Assembly (NCBI GenBank): GCA_003140315.1 | Contig: PLJS01000250.1 | Location: 9,305-61,057, forward strand | DNA length: 51,753 nucleotides | Direction of reading: 5' to 3' | From: Hyphomicrobiales bacterium | GTDB lineage: Bacteria; Pseudomonadota; Alphaproteobacteria; Rhizobiales; Xanthobacteraceae | Shown: in pieces, positions 6,975 through 16,700 of the stretch | How the letters are laid out: each line of letters opens with the position of its first letter | How positions within the stretch are numbered: position 1 is the first letter of the stretch | Translations under genes and position numbers: made by a program | Notes under the pieces: generated by a model | The model's database searches: none | What the model saw: the letters and a program-made list of their open reading frames with translations, nothing else | What the model was told of the DNA's origin: nothing

Positions 6975-7532
6975 ATGACGCTTTCGCATTTCATCGCCCT
7001 TGCCGGCCGCATCGACCGCCTGAATACGGCGATCGGCCGCGCGGCCTCGTGGTGCGCGCTTGGCGTTGTGCTGATCGCCTTTGCGGTCGTGCTGCTGCGC
7101 TACGTGCTGGGCGTCGGCTCGATCTGGCTGCAGGAATCGATCCTCTACGCCCATGCGGCGCTGTTCCTGCTGGCGGCGGCATGGACCCTGAAAGAGAACG
7201 GCCATGTGCGGGTCGACGTCTTCTATGCGGATGCGTCGCTGCGCACCCGCGCGCTGGTCGATTTCTTTGGCGCGTTGCTGCTGCTGCTGCCGTTCACCCT
7301 CGCGCTGATCTGGCTCGCGCTGCCCTATGTGGGGCGCTCGTGGACGATCCTGGAACGCTCGCGCGAGACCAGCGGATTGCCGCTGGTGTTCCTGCTCAAG
7401 ACGCTGATCCCGGTGTTTGCGCTGCTGCTGGCATTGCAGGGTGTGGCGCAGATGATACGAGCGCTCTCGGTTCTTATCCCTCCCCCGCTTGCGGGGAAGG
7501 GTGGTCCGCGAAGCGAACCGGGTGGGGGCTGA
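6975..7532 (+). CDS. TRAP transporter small permease (DctQ-like), C-terminus read into a repeat
   Basis: A 185-residue membrane protein with four hydrophobic segments (about residues 25-48, 53-74, 92-118, 133-158) and the DctQ-like sequences [38 protein letters not shown]. The small permease pairs with the large one (next gene) in a Na+-coupled importer of organic acids. The last 19 residues ([19 protein letters not shown]) are encoded by one unit of the intergenic palindromic repeat at 7477-7530, so the repeat inserted into or replaced the natural 3' end and now supplies the stop codon. The stop overlaps the next ATG as TGATG. No DctP-type binding protein gene is adjacent. Confidence 0.85.
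   Translation: MTLSHFIALAGRIDRLNTAIGRAASWCALGVVLIAFAVVLLRYVLGVGSIWLQESILYAHAALFLLAAAWTLKENGHVRVDVFYADASLRTRALVDFFGALLLLLPFTLALIWLALPYVGRSWTILERSRETSGLPLVFLLKTLIPVFALLLALQGVAQMIRALSVLIPPPLAGKGGPRSEPGGG
7477..7530 (+). repeat. Palindromic repeat unit (CCCTCCCC family, copy 2) inside a coding sequence
   Basis: A single unit: CCCTCCCCCGCTTGCGGGGAAGGG hairpin (quoted in parts: CCCTCCCCCGC, TTGC, GGGGAAGGG), then GGTCCGCGAAGCGAACC and GGGTGGGGG. It is nearly the same as the unit at 27010-27062. It encodes the end of the TRAP small permease. Confidence 0.8.
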
Positions 7533-9082
7533 TGCCCCTTCCCGAACTCCTCGCGATCCTGATGGTCGTCGCGGTGTGCGGCCTGCTGATGGCCGGCTAT
7601 CCGGTGGCGCTCACGCTCGGCGGTGTGTCGCTTGCTTTCGCACTGATCGGCCACGCGCTCGGCGCGATGGACTTGGCCCTTCTCGGCGCGCTGCCGGCGC
7701 GCATCTTCGGCGTGATGACCAACACGACCCTGCTCGCGATCCCGCTTTTCATCTTCATGGGTGTGATGCTGGAGCGCTCGGCGATCGCCGAAGACCTGTT
7801 AGAGACGATGGGTCGGCTGTTCGGATCGCTGCCCGGCGGCTTGGGGATCTCGGTCGTGCTGGTCGGCGTGCTGCTCGCGGCCGCCAAGGGCGTGGTCGGC
7901 GCGACCGTCGTGACGATCGCGCTGGTCACGCTGCCGACGATGCTGCGTCACGGCTACGATCCGCGGCTTGCAGCCGGCACGGTCGCCGCCACCGCGACGC
8001 TCGCGCAGGTGATGCCGCCCGCGACGGTGCTGGTGCTCCTCGGCGACCAGCTCAACAATGCGTTCCAGGCGGCGCAGCTCACAGCCGGGAATTTCGCACC
8101 GGAGTCGGTTTCGGTCGGCGACCTGTTCGCAAGCGCGATCGTTCCGGCATTGATGCTGGTGGCGCTCTATATCCTGTTTCTTGTTGCGGTCGCGGTGTTG
8201 CGGCCCTCGGCCGTGCCGGCGATCGCACCGGAGCCCGGCGCACCGGCCGGCGTCGCGCTTGCGCTCAAACTCGGCCGCGTGATGGTCGCGCCGGTGGCGC
8301 TGATCGTCGTGGTGCTCGGCTCGATCCTCCTCGGTCTTGCAACCCCGACCGAGGCCGCGGCCGTCGGTGCGGTCGGCGCGATCCTGCTCGCCGCATTGCG
8401 CGTCGATGGCGCACCGCGCTGGCCGGCGCTGCTGTGCGTCGCGGCCTTCGCGGCGCTGCTCGCGTTGCGGGCGGTGTTCGACACCCGCGCCGTGCTCGGC
8501 TTCGGGCTCGCGCTTGTTCTGATGCTCGCGCTGGCGGTCGGCCTCGTGTTCGCGCTTGCTCAGGTCGCTCGCGCGGGCTTCCTTGCCGCGACCTTGACCA
8601 AGACCACGCAGATGACCGCGATGATCTTCCTGATCCTGATCGGCGCCACCTTATTCAGCCTCGTATTCCGCGGCCTTGGCGGCGACGACATGGTGCACCA
8701 CGCGCTCTCCGATCTGCCCGGCGGCGCCAGCGGCGCGATCCTCGCCGTGATGCTGGCGATGTTCCTGCTCGGCTTTGTGATGGACGCCTTCGAGATCATC
8801 TTCGTGGTGGTGCCGATCGTGGCGCCGCCGCTATTGCTCATGGGCGCGAACCCGATCTGGCTCGGCATCATGATGGCGGTGAACCTGCAGACCTCCTACA
8901 TGCACCCGCCGCTCGGGCCGACGCTGTTCTTCCTGCGTGGCGTCGCGCCGCCGGAGATCACGACGCGCCACATCTATGTCGGCATCATCCCGTTCGTTCT
9001 GATCCAGCTTTTCGCGCTGGTCGTGCTCTGGTTCGTGCCGGGGCTTGCGACTGCGCTGCCGCGGATGCTGAATGGCGGCTAG
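7532..9082 (+). CDS. TRAP transporter large permease (DctM-like)
   Basis: A 516-residue polytopic membrane protein starting [31 protein letters not shown], as DctM proteins do. FIFMGVMLERSAIAEDLLE, GVVGATVVT, ATATLAQVMPPATVLVLLG and TPTEAAAVGAVGA are recognisable family motifs. It forms the Na+/H+-coupled translocation channel with the small permease. It is longer than the common DctM of about 430 residues because of extra hydrophobic segments after TPTEAAAVG (about residues 285-350), as in the longer TRAP permeases. It is coupled to the upstream gene by a one-base overlap. The substrate is unknown because the periplasmic receptor is not encoded here. Confidence 0.9.
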   Translation: MPLPELLAILMVVAVCGLLMAGYPVALTLGGVSLAFALIGHALGAMDLALLGALPARIFGVMTNTTLLAIPLFIFMGVMLERSAIAEDLLETMGRLFGSLPGGLGISVVLVGVLLAAAKGVVGATVVTIALVTLPTMLRHGYDPRLAAGTVAATATLAQVMPPATVLVLLGDQLNNAFQAAQLTAGNFAPESVSVGDLFASAIVPALMLVALYILFLVAVAVLRPSAVPAIAPEPGAPAGVALALKLGRVMVAPVALIVVVLGSILLGLATPTEAAAVGAVGAILLAALRVDGAPRWPALLCVAAFAALLALRAVFDTRAVLGFGLALVLMLALAVGLVFALAQVARAGFLAATLTKTTQMTAMIFLILIGATLFSLVFRGLGGDDMVHHALSDLPGGASGAILAVMLAMFLLGFVMDAFEIIFVVVPIVAPPLLLMGANPIWLGIMMAVNLQTSYMHPPLGPTLFFLRGVAPPEITTRHIYVGIIPFVLIQLFALVVLWFVPGLATALPRMLNGG

Positions 9083-9093
9083 GGAGGCTTCGC

Positions 9094-9870
9094 ATGAAAG
9101 CCGGCGACTTGTTCGATTTGACGGGACGCGTCGCGCTGGTCACCGGCGCGTCGAGCGGGCTCGGAGCGCATTTCGCCGAACTGCTGGCGGAGAACGGCGC
9201 CAAGGTCGTGCTCGTGGCGCGGCGCGCGGACCGACTTGAAGCGCTGAGGCGGAAGATCGAGTCGGCCGGCGGGCAGGCGATCGCCGCCGAGGCGGACGTG
9301 CTCGATCGCGAGGCGATGAAGCGCGCCTTCGACGCAGCCGAGACGGCTTTCGGGACCGTGACGATCCTCATCAACAATGCCGGCGTCACGCATGCGGATC
9401 GCGCCGTGGAGATGAGCGAAGAGGTCTGGCGCCGCGTCACCGGCACCAATCTCGACGCGGTGCTCTATTGGGCGCAGGAGGCGGCGCGGCGGATGCTGCT
9501 GGCCAAGAAGCAGGGAGCCATCGTCAATATCGCGTCCGTTCTCGGCTATGGCGTTTCCAAGGGCGTTGCGGCCTATGCGGTCGCCAAAGCCGGCGTGATC
9601 CAGCTCACCAGGGCGCTGGCGCTGGAGCTCGCCTTCAAGGGCGTGCGCGTGAATGCGATAGCGCCGGGCTTCATCACGACCGAGATCAACAGCGAGTATC
9701 TGGCCGGCAAGGGCGCCGAAATGACGCGCCATATCCCGGTCGGCCGGCTTGGCGAGACACGCGATCTCGACGGCGCGCTGCTGCTGCTTGCCTCGGACGC
9801 GAGCCGCTTCATGGCAGGGACCACCATCGTGGTCGACGGCGGGCAGATGCTGGCGCTGCCGGGCGCGTGA
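9094..9870 (+). CDS. Short-chain dehydrogenase/reductase (SDR), classical type
   Basis: A 258-residue cytosolic oxidoreductase with all classical SDR landmarks: TGASSGLG cofactor loop (residues 17-24), NNAG (94-97), catalytic Ser148, Tyr161 and Lys165 (YAVAK), and a C-terminal AGTTIVVDGG. Arg residues after the first strand (VARRADR, 41-47) hint at NADP(H) preference, though this is weak evidence. It lies 11 bases after the TRAP permease stop with AGGGAGG before the ATG, so it is probably co-transcribed and may oxidise or reduce the imported compound. The open frame runs far upstream to 7489, but that is an out-of-frame reading of the permease gene. The substrate is not predictable. Confidence 0.9.
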   Translation: MKAGDLFDLTGRVALVTGASSGLGAHFAELLAENGAKVVLVARRADRLEALRRKIESAGGQAIAAEADVLDREAMKRAFDAAETAFGTVTILINNAGVTHADRAVEMSEEVWRRVTGTNLDAVLYWAQEAARRMLLAKKQGAIVNIASVLGYGVSKGVAAYAVAKAGVIQLTRALALELAFKGVRVNAIAPGFITTEINSEYLAGKGAEMTRHIPVGRLGETRDLDGALLLLASDASRFMAGTTIVVDGGQMLALPGA

Positions 9871-10016
9871 GCCTTATAAAAGTCCGAAATCCCGGGACGG
9901 AACGAGTACGCACTCTCACCCGAAATCGCCTTGTCACGAAATTTGAGGCTGCGCGGGCTCGGCCCCTCCGCTAGAGTTGCGCGGGGCCTTCCTCGGGACG
10001 GCAATCGAGAGTTTTT

Positions 10017-12344
10017 ATGCAGGAGGTTTCGAGTAGCACGCCGCGCCGGCTGTCCATCCGTGGCTATCTGATCCTGCTCGTCGTGTGCGTCATGGTTCCG
10101 GTGCTGCTGTTCGCCGGCGTCCTGTTCGCGCGCTACTACATTTCCGAGCAGGCGCGCATCGAATTGGACCTGCAGGACGACGCGCGGCAGCTTGCGCTGA
10201 CGATCGACCGCGACCTCGCCGGGCTGCAATCGACCTTGGAGACGCTCGCGACCTCGCAGCGCCTGATCGAAGGTGATTATGCGGGCTTCCATCAGCAGGC
10301 ACTGCGCGTGCGCGAATTGCTTGGCGTCAATGTGCTGGTGCGCGATCTCAATGGCCAGCAACTCGCCAACACGCGCGTTGCCTATGGCACGCCGTTGCCG
10401 CGTGACAACGTTCCCGGCGACGATGAAGTCGTCAAGACCCGGCACTCGGTCATCCCCGGCATCATCCTCGGCACGGTCGCGCAGCGGCCGCTGTTCACGA
10501 TCACGAGCCCGGTCGTGGTCGACGGGCGCGTCCTCTACTTCCTCAACCTCAGCCTGCTGCCCGAGCGCATGGCCGATCTCCTGCGCCAGAGCCTCGAACC
10601 CGGCCGGCGCGCCGGCATCGTCGATCGCTCCGGCAAGGTGGTGGCGCGCACCGAGGATCCCGCGCGCGTGACGGGCATGCCCGGCGCCGAAGACTTTGTA
10701 CACGCGACGCAGGTGGGCGACGGCATTTGGCGCGGAACCAATGTGGTCGGGGAACGCGTGCGGAGCGCCTTTACGCATTCGAAGCTGTCGGGATGGACCG
10801 TGTATGTGAGCCTGCCCGAGCAAGCCATCCTCAGTTCGATGCAGCAAACCGTGCTGGCGCTCGTCGTCCTCGGGCTCGTCCTGATCGGCATCGCGATGCT
10901 GCTCGCCTACTGGATGGGCGGAAGACTTGCGGGCTCCATGGGGACGCTCGCCACCCAGGCGGCGGCGCTCGGCCGCGGCGAGCCGGTCGAGCCACGCCGG
11001 CTTGCTGTCGGCGAGATCGACGATGTCGGCCGCGAACTGGTCGACGCCGCGGCAAAGCTGCACGAGCGAGGGGCCGAGCGCGACAGGGCCGAGGCCGAAT
11101 TGCGCCGCTTCTCGGAGACCCTGGAACGAATGGTCGCCGAGCGCACGCAGGCGCTGGTCGCCGAGATGCGTAGGCGCGCCGAGACCGAAGGGCAACTGCA
11201 TCAGGTGCAGAAGATGGACGCGATCGGCCATCTGACCGGAGGCATTGCGCACGATTTCAACAACATGCTCGGCATCATCCTCGGCAATCTCGATCTGGCG
11301 CGGCGGCGGCTCGCGAAGGGCGAACCTGGAATCGACAAGTTCCTCAACAATTCGCTCGAAGGCGCGCGCCGCGCCGCCACGCTCACCCAGCGGCTGCTCG
11401 CCTTCGCGCGTCAGGCGCCGCTCGCGCCGCAATCGGTCGACGCCAACAAGCTCGTCGCCGGGATGTCCGACCTCTTGCGTCGCAGCCTTGGCGAGATCGT
11501 CCAGATCGAGACCGTGTTGGCGGGCGGATTGTGGAGAACGCATGCCGATCCGAACCAGCTCGAGAGCGCGATCGTCAATCTGGCGGTCAACGCGCGCGAC
11601 GCGATGCCGGAGGGCGGCCGGCTGACGATCGAGACCGCCAACGCTTCTCTCGACGAGCAGTACGCTGCCCAGCATGCCGGCGTGACGGCGGGCCAATACG
11701 TGATGGTCGCGGTGACCGACACGGGGACCGGGATGGCGCGGGAAGTGCAGGAAAAGGCCTTTGATCCGTTCTTCACCACGAAAGCGAGCGGGATCGGGAC
11801 CGGCCTGGGCTTAAGTCAGGTCTACGGATTCGTGAAGCAGTCGGGCGGCCACGTCAAAATTTATAGCGAGCACGGGCAGGGAACGACGATCAAGATCTAC
11901 CTGCCGCGCTATTTCGGGCCCGATCTCCTCGCGGGCGAGACCATCGAGCGGGCCGCGCCGCCGGCCGGCGACGGCGTCACGACCGTGCTGGTCGTGGAGG
12001 ACGAAGCCGGCGTGCGGCGCTATTCCTCGGACGCGTTGCGCGAACTTGGCTACCGGGTGCTCGAGGCCGAGAATGCCGGGATCGCCCTCAAGCTGATCGA
12101 CGCCAATTCCGACATCAAGCTCTTGTTCACCGACGTCGTCATGCCCGAAATGAACGGCCGGCGGCTTTCGGAAGCAGCCCTCGCCCGGCGGCCCGAGCTC
12201 AAGGTCCTGTTCACGACCGGATATACGCGCAATGCCATCGTGCACAACGGCATGCTTGATCCCGATGTGAACCTGTTGTCCAAGCCGTTCACGCTCGATC
12301 AGCTCGCGCGCAAGATCGCCGACGTGCTGCGGGGACAGACATGA
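10017..12344 (+). CDS. Hybrid sensor histidine kinase with periplasmic sensor and C-terminal receiver
   Basis: A 775-residue inner-membrane sensor. Order: first transmembrane helix (about 16-39), a periplasmic Cache-like sensing region (about 41-272), second helix (about 277-299), HAMP-like and coiled linker (300-395), HisKA domain with phospho-acceptor His412 ([13 protein letters not shown]), HATPase domain (N524 region [27 protein letters not shown]), and a receiver domain (about 655-773) with phospho-acceptor Asp706 (FTDVVMP) and Lys756. The kinase core resembles the HisKA group typical of Rhizobiales hybrid kinases. No response regulator with an output domain is adjacent, so the target is unknown. 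It overlaps the next gene by an ATGA junction. Confidence 0.92.
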   Translation: MQEVSSSTPRRLSIRGYLILLVVCVMVPVLLFAGVLFARYYISEQARIELDLQDDARQLALTIDRDLAGLQSTLETLATSQRLIEGDYAGFHQQALRVRELLGVNVLVRDLNGQQLANTRVAYGTPLPRDNVPGDDEVVKTRHSVIPGIILGTVAQRPLFTITSPVVVDGRVLYFLNLSLLPERMADLLRQSLEPGRRAGIVDRSGKVVARTEDPARVTGMPGAEDFVHATQVGDGIWRGTNVVGERVRSAFTHSKLSGWTVYVSLPEQAILSSMQQTVLALVVLGLVLIGIAMLLAYWMGGRLAGSMGTLATQAAALGRGEPVEPRRLAVGEIDDVGRELVDAAAKLHERGAERDRAEAELRRFSETLERMVAERTQALVAEMRRRAETEGQLHQVQKMDAIGHLTGGIAHDFNNMLGIILGNLDLARRRLAKGEPGIDKFLNNSLEGARRAATLTQRLLAFARQAPLAPQSVDANKLVAGMSDLLRRSLGEIVQIETVLAGGLWRTHADPNQLESAIVNLAVNARDAMPEGGRLTIETANASLDEQYAAQHAGVTAGQYVMVAVTDTGTGMAREVQEKAFDPFFTTKASGIGTGLGLSQVYGFVKQSGGHVKIYSEHGQGTTIKIYLPRYFGPDLLAGETIERAAPPAGDGVTTVLVVEDEAGVRRYSSDALRELGYRVLEAENAGIALKLIDANSDIKLLFTDVVMPEMNGRRLSEAALARRPELKVLFTTGYTRNAIVHNGMLDPDVNLLSKPFTLDQLARKIADVLRGQT

Positions 12345-12970
12345 AGTTCTACGATTGCACGACCGCGCCGAGCCCACGCCGTGTGCGCATCTTTCTCGCC
12401 GAGAAGGGCCTCATCCTGCCGACCGCGCAAGTCGACCTGCGCAACGGCGAGCAGTTCACGCCCGCCTTCCGCGCCATCAATCCCGACTGCACCGTGCCGG
12501 TGCTTGAGCTCGACGACGGCACCCTGATCGCCGACGCGGTCGCGATCTGCGGTTATCTGGAAGAGCTTCACCCCGAGCCGCCGCTGATCGGCGCGAGCCT
12601 CCAAGAGCGCGCAGTCGTGACCGCGGTCAATCGCATGATCGAGCGCGACGGGTTCCATGCGGCTATGGACGCGTTCCGCAATTTTACGAGAGGTTTCAAG
12701 GGACGAGCGCTGCCGGGCCGGCATGATTACGAGCAGATTCCCGAATTGGCCGCGCGCGGGCGGTCGCGCGTGGAGCATTTCTTTCGCGACATGGATGCGC
12801 GGCTCGCGTCTCGCGAGTTCGTCGCGGGCGAGCGCTTCACCATCGCCGACATCTCGACGCTGGTGCTGACCGATTTCGCCGGCTGGGTGAAGCTCGCGAT
12901 CCCTGAGGATTGCGCGCACCTGCGCCGGTGGTACGGCGCCGTGTCCGCGCGGCCGAGCGCGAAGGCGTGA
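12341..12970 (+). CDS. Glutathione S-transferase family protein
   Basis: A 209-residue GST. The N-terminal thioredoxin-like domain begins [22 protein letters not shown] and includes the cis-Pro region CTVPVLELDDGTLIADAVAICGYLEE, which binds glutathione. The C-terminal helical domain has FVAGERFTIADISTLV, the usual capping box. Ser/Cys at the N-terminal active-site position suggests a bacterial beta- or theta-like class. It probably conjugates or detoxifies electrophiles in the cytosol. The ATG at 12341 overlaps the histidine kinase stop by 4 bases, so the two are translationally coupled, an uncommon pairing that may tie detoxification to the sensed signal. Confidence 0.88.
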   Translation: MKFYDCTTAPSPRRVRIFLAEKGLILPTAQVDLRNGEQFTPAFRAINPDCTVPVLELDDGTLIADAVAICGYLEELHPEPPLIGASLQERAVVTAVNRMIERDGFHAAMDAFRNFTRGFKGRALPGRHDYEQIPELAARGRSRVEHFFRDMDARLASREFVAGERFTIADISTLVLTDFAGWVKLAIPEDCAHLRRWYGAVSARPSAKA

Positions 12971-12980
12971 GGGCAGGGAC

Positions 12981-13445
12981 GTGCCCCTACTCATCCCCCG
13001 ATGGCCCGCATGTGCGATCGTCGTATTCGCGCTGACCAGCCTTCCGGCTGTCGCCAGGGCCGAGGATGCGTCCGACGAGCCACCCGTCGAGCGCGGCAAG
13101 GTCGAAGCTTTCGGCGCGACCGGGCGTCTTTTCGACACCGACGGGAGGAGCCGGTTCTTCTTGTTGTCGCGCCAGCCTTTCGCGGCAGAGCACGGTGCCG
13201 GATTCTCGGGCGAGTTTCGCATCGTGACACAGGGTGCGACGCCTGCGCAGCAGACCAGCGACTATGAAGTGATCTGCGACTCCACGCGCACGGGCTACCA
13301 TCCTCTGCGGGTCAAAGGTCCCGGTGGCACACGGGACTCCTACGTCTTGCCCGACGTGTCGCACCGCCCTGCGACGGGAGGCGCGAGAGCGATGTACAAT
13401 TTGTATTGGGCGGCATGCCGCAAGCAGTTCGGCAAGTTCCGGTAG
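12981..13445 (+). CDS. Small secreted protein of unknown function
   Basis: A 154-residue protein starting with GTG at 12981. A signal peptide is visible (PACAIVVFALTSLPAVARA, cleavage likely near residue 27), followed by an acidic EDASDEPP segment. The mature part has two Cys (VICDS and AACRKQ) that could form one disulfide, and ends YWAACRKQFGKFR. I do not recognise a family. It lies 10 bases after the GST stop codon, so it may be in the same transcript, with GGGCAGGGAC just upstream as a modest ribosome-binding site. Periplasmic or secreted location is inferred from the signal sequence. Confidence 0.6.
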   Translation: MPLLIPRWPACAIVVFALTSLPAVARAEDASDEPPVERGKVEAFGATGRLFDTDGRSRFFLLSRQPFAAEHGAGFSGEFRIVTQGATPAQQTSDYEVICDSTRTGYHPLRVKGPGGTRDSYVLPDVSHRPATGGARAMYNLYWAACRKQFGKFR

Positions 13446-13572
13446 CCGAAGCCGCGCAAATTCACCGGCCGAGGCCGTTGCTGCGTTGCGCCAAATGTCG
13501 CGCGAGGCACCGCAGCGGCAACTTCGTTCTGACCGGCATGCCGGAAACGAAATTGACCGCTCAGTGCCGAAA

Positions 13573-13589
13573 TGTCAGCATTGCTGACA
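13573..13589. promoter_or_regulatory. Perfect 17-base palindrome, candidate operator
   Basis: TGTCAGCA-T-TGCTGACA is a perfect inverted repeat with a one-base centre, in the 261-base gap before the indolepyruvate oxidoreductase gene and 117 bases upstream of its ATG. The form suits a dimeric repressor of MarR, GntR or similar type. No regulator gene is adjacent, so the ligand is unknown. Confidence 0.55.
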
Positions 13590-13617
13590 CTTTTATTCCG
13601 GCGAGTCGGCGCCTAGA

Positions 13618-13653
13618 TGTCACCAGGGCGGCGTTATGGTGTTAGCGGTGACA
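13618..13653. promoter_or_regulatory. Spaced inverted repeat TGTCACC / GGTGACA
   Basis: TGTCACC at 13618-13624 and GGTGACA at 13647-13653 are exact inverted copies 22 bases apart, and share the TGTCA half-site with the palindrome 30 bases upstream. It lies about 54 bases before the oxidoreductase ATG. It may be a second, split operator for the same protein. Confidence 0.45.
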
Positions 13654-13706
13654 CGGCCGGCTTTGCGCATTAAGCCTTGGCAGACTGCGTCTTGGAGGCC
13701 CGCGCA

Positions 13707-16700
13707 ATGACGCTGAAGAACGTCACGCTCGACGACAAATACGATCTGGCGCAGAGCCGCGTGTTCGTCACGGGCTACCAGGCGCTGATCCGCGCCTGCC
13801 TGATGCAGCAGGAGCGCGACCGGCTCGCCGGGCTGAATACCGCCGGCTACGTCTCGGGCTATCGCGGCTCGCCGCTCGGCGGGCTCGACCAGCAGTTCAT
13901 GCGGGCGAAGCCGCATCTCGACAAGCACAATGTCCTCTTCCAGACTGGCCTGAACGAAGATCTCGCCGCGACCGCGCTGTGGGGCACGCAGCAGGCCGAG
14001 TTGCGCGGGGAGGGCAAATACGACGGCGTGTTCGGGATGTGGTACGGCAAGGGCCCGGGCGTCGACCGCACCGGAGACGTCTTCCGCCATGCCAATTTCG
14101 CCGGCTCCTCTGAGCACGGCGGCGTGCTCGCCCTGATGGGCGACGACCACACGGCGGAATCCTCCACCACTGCGCACCAGTCCGAATTCCACTTCGTCGA
14201 TGTCATGATCCCGATCCTGAACCCCGCGGGCGTACAGGAGATCATCGACTACGCGCTCTATGGATGGGCGATGTCGCGCTATTGCGGCTCATGGGCGGCG
14301 CTCAAATGCATGCACGAGACGGTGGAGTCGACCGCCGTCGTGGACGCGGGCCTCGATCGCGTGAAGATCGTCATTCCGGGCGATGACGAGTTCAAGATGC
14401 CGCAGGGCGGGCTCAACATCCGCCTGGTCGACGGCATCCTCGACATGGAAGCGCGGCTGCACGACTACAAGCGCGACGCCATGCTCGCCTTCGTGCGCGC
14501 CAACAAGCTCAACCGCGTGGTGATCTCGGGCGGACGCAATCCGAAGATCGGCATCATCACGGTGGGAAAAAGCTATCTCGACGTGCGTCAGGCCTTCGAT
14601 GAGCTCGGCATCGACGAGGTGAAATGCAACGACCTCGGCATCAAGGTCTACAAGGTCGCGTGCCCGTGGCCGATCTCGCGCCGCGAATTGCGCGAGTTCG
14701 CCGAAGGGCTCGAGCTCATCATCGTGGTCGAGGAGAAGCGCTCGCTGATCGAAGTGCAGGTGCGCGAGGAGCTTTACGGCTCGGCGAACCAGCCCGTGGT
14801 GATCGGCAAGCGCGACGAGCAGGAGAACTGGCTGTTCCCCGTGAAAGGGGCGCTCGATCCGAACGAGATCGCGATCGCGGTCGGCGAGCGTGTGCTCAAG
14901 CGTGCCCACAATGACGAGCTCGCAACCCGCGTCTCGCGCTTGAAGCAGGGCCAGAGCGCTGTCGCTGCGATGACCGACGTGTCGGCGCGCACGCCCTATT
15001 TCTGCTCGGGCTGCCCGCACAATTCATCCACCGTCGTGCCGCAGGGCATGCGCGCTTACGCCGGCATCGGCTGCCACTTCATGTCGCAGTGGATGGATCG
15101 CAATACGCTCGGCTGGACCCACATGGGCGGGGAGGGCGCGAACTGGATCGGCGAGGCGCCGTTTTCCAAGCGCAATCACGTGTTCCAGAACCTCGGCGAC
15201 GGCACCTACAACCACTCCGGCTATCTGGCGATCCGCGCGGCCGCCGCTTCCGGCGTCAACATCACCTACAAGATCCTGTTCAATGACGCGGTCGCGATGA
15301 CCGGCGGCCAGCGCAATGACGGCGGCCTCACCGTGCCGATCATCGCGCGTCAGGTCGCGGCCGAAGGTGCCAAGAAGATCGTCATCGTCACCGACGAGCC
15401 ATGGAAGTATCCCAAGGATGCGAACTTTCCCAAGGGTGTCACGATCCATCACCGCGATGACCTGATGGCGGTGCAGACCGGCCTCGCCGACGTGCCCGGC
15501 CTCACGGTGCTGATCTACGACCAGACCTGCGCGGCCGAAAAGCGGCGCCGCCGCAAGAGGGGGCAGTTCCCGGATCCCGATCGCCGCGTGATCATCAACG
15601 AGCTCGTGTGCGAGGGCTGCGGCGATTGCGGCGTGCAGTCGAATTGCGTGTCCGTGCAGCCGCTCGACACCGAATGGGGCCGCAAGCGCACCATCGACCA
15701 GTCGGCCTGCAACAAGGATTTTTCCTGCCTGAAGGGCTTCTGTCCGTCCTTTGTCACGGTCGAAGGCGCGAAGCTCAAGCGCGGCAAGGCGGTCGAGGCG
15801 CCCGCGAACCTGCCGGCTCTCCCCGAGCCCGCGAGCCCTGAGATCGGCCAGACTTATTCGATCATCGTCACCGGCGTCGGCGGCACCGGCATCGTGACGA
15901 TCGGCGGCGTGCTCGGCATGGCGGCGCATCTGGAAGGCAAGGGCATCGGCATCATCGATCAGGCGGGCCTCGCGCAGAAGGGCGGCGCGGTCTACAGCCA
16001 CATCCGGATCGCCAAGCGTCCCGAGGACATCCACGCCATTCGCGTCGCGGCCGGCGAATGCGACCTCGTGCTCGGCGGCGACATGGTGGTGGTCGGCAAC
16101 AAGAAGGTGCTCTCGACCGCGAAGCTCGGCGGCACCACGATGGTGGTCAATACGGCGGAGATCCTGCCCGGCGATTTCACTCGCAATGCCGACTTCTCGC
16201 TGCCGACCGAGCGGCTCAAACGCGCGATCAGGACCGCGGCGGGCGCCGAGAGGACCCGCTTCGTCGATGCCACGCGGCTTGCGACCGCGCTGCTCGGCAA
16301 TTCGATCGGCGCGAACATCTTCATGGTCGGATACGCCTATCAGCTCGGTGCGCTGCCGCTGTCGGCGGAGTCGATCGAGAAGGCAATTGAGTTGAACGGC
16401 GAAGCCGTGCCGATGAATCTGGCGGCGTTCCAGTTCGGGCGGCGCGCGGCGTTCGACCCGGCTTCGGTCGAGGCGCTGGTGAAGCCTGCGCCGGAATCAG
16501 CGAGCGACGCGCGGCGGCTGTCGCAAAGCTTCGAGGAGATCGTGGCGCGTCGCGTGCAATTCCTCACCGCCTACCAGAACGTGGCCTATGCGGCGCGTTA
16601 CAAGAAATTGGTGGATCGGGTACAGGCTGCCGAGGCCACGAAGGCGCCGGGCAAGAGCGGTCTTGCCGAGGCGGTCGCGCGCTATGCCTTCAAGCTGATG

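Noticed and set aside
7489-9093. Long N-terminal extension of the SDR frame
   Set aside because: It is an out-of-frame reading of the TRAP permease; the SDR has its own ATG and ribosome-binding site at 9094.
9573-11696. A 707-codon open frame on the minus strand
   Set aside because: It lies opposite the SDR and histidine kinase genes, which have complete domain order; the antisense product has no motifs.
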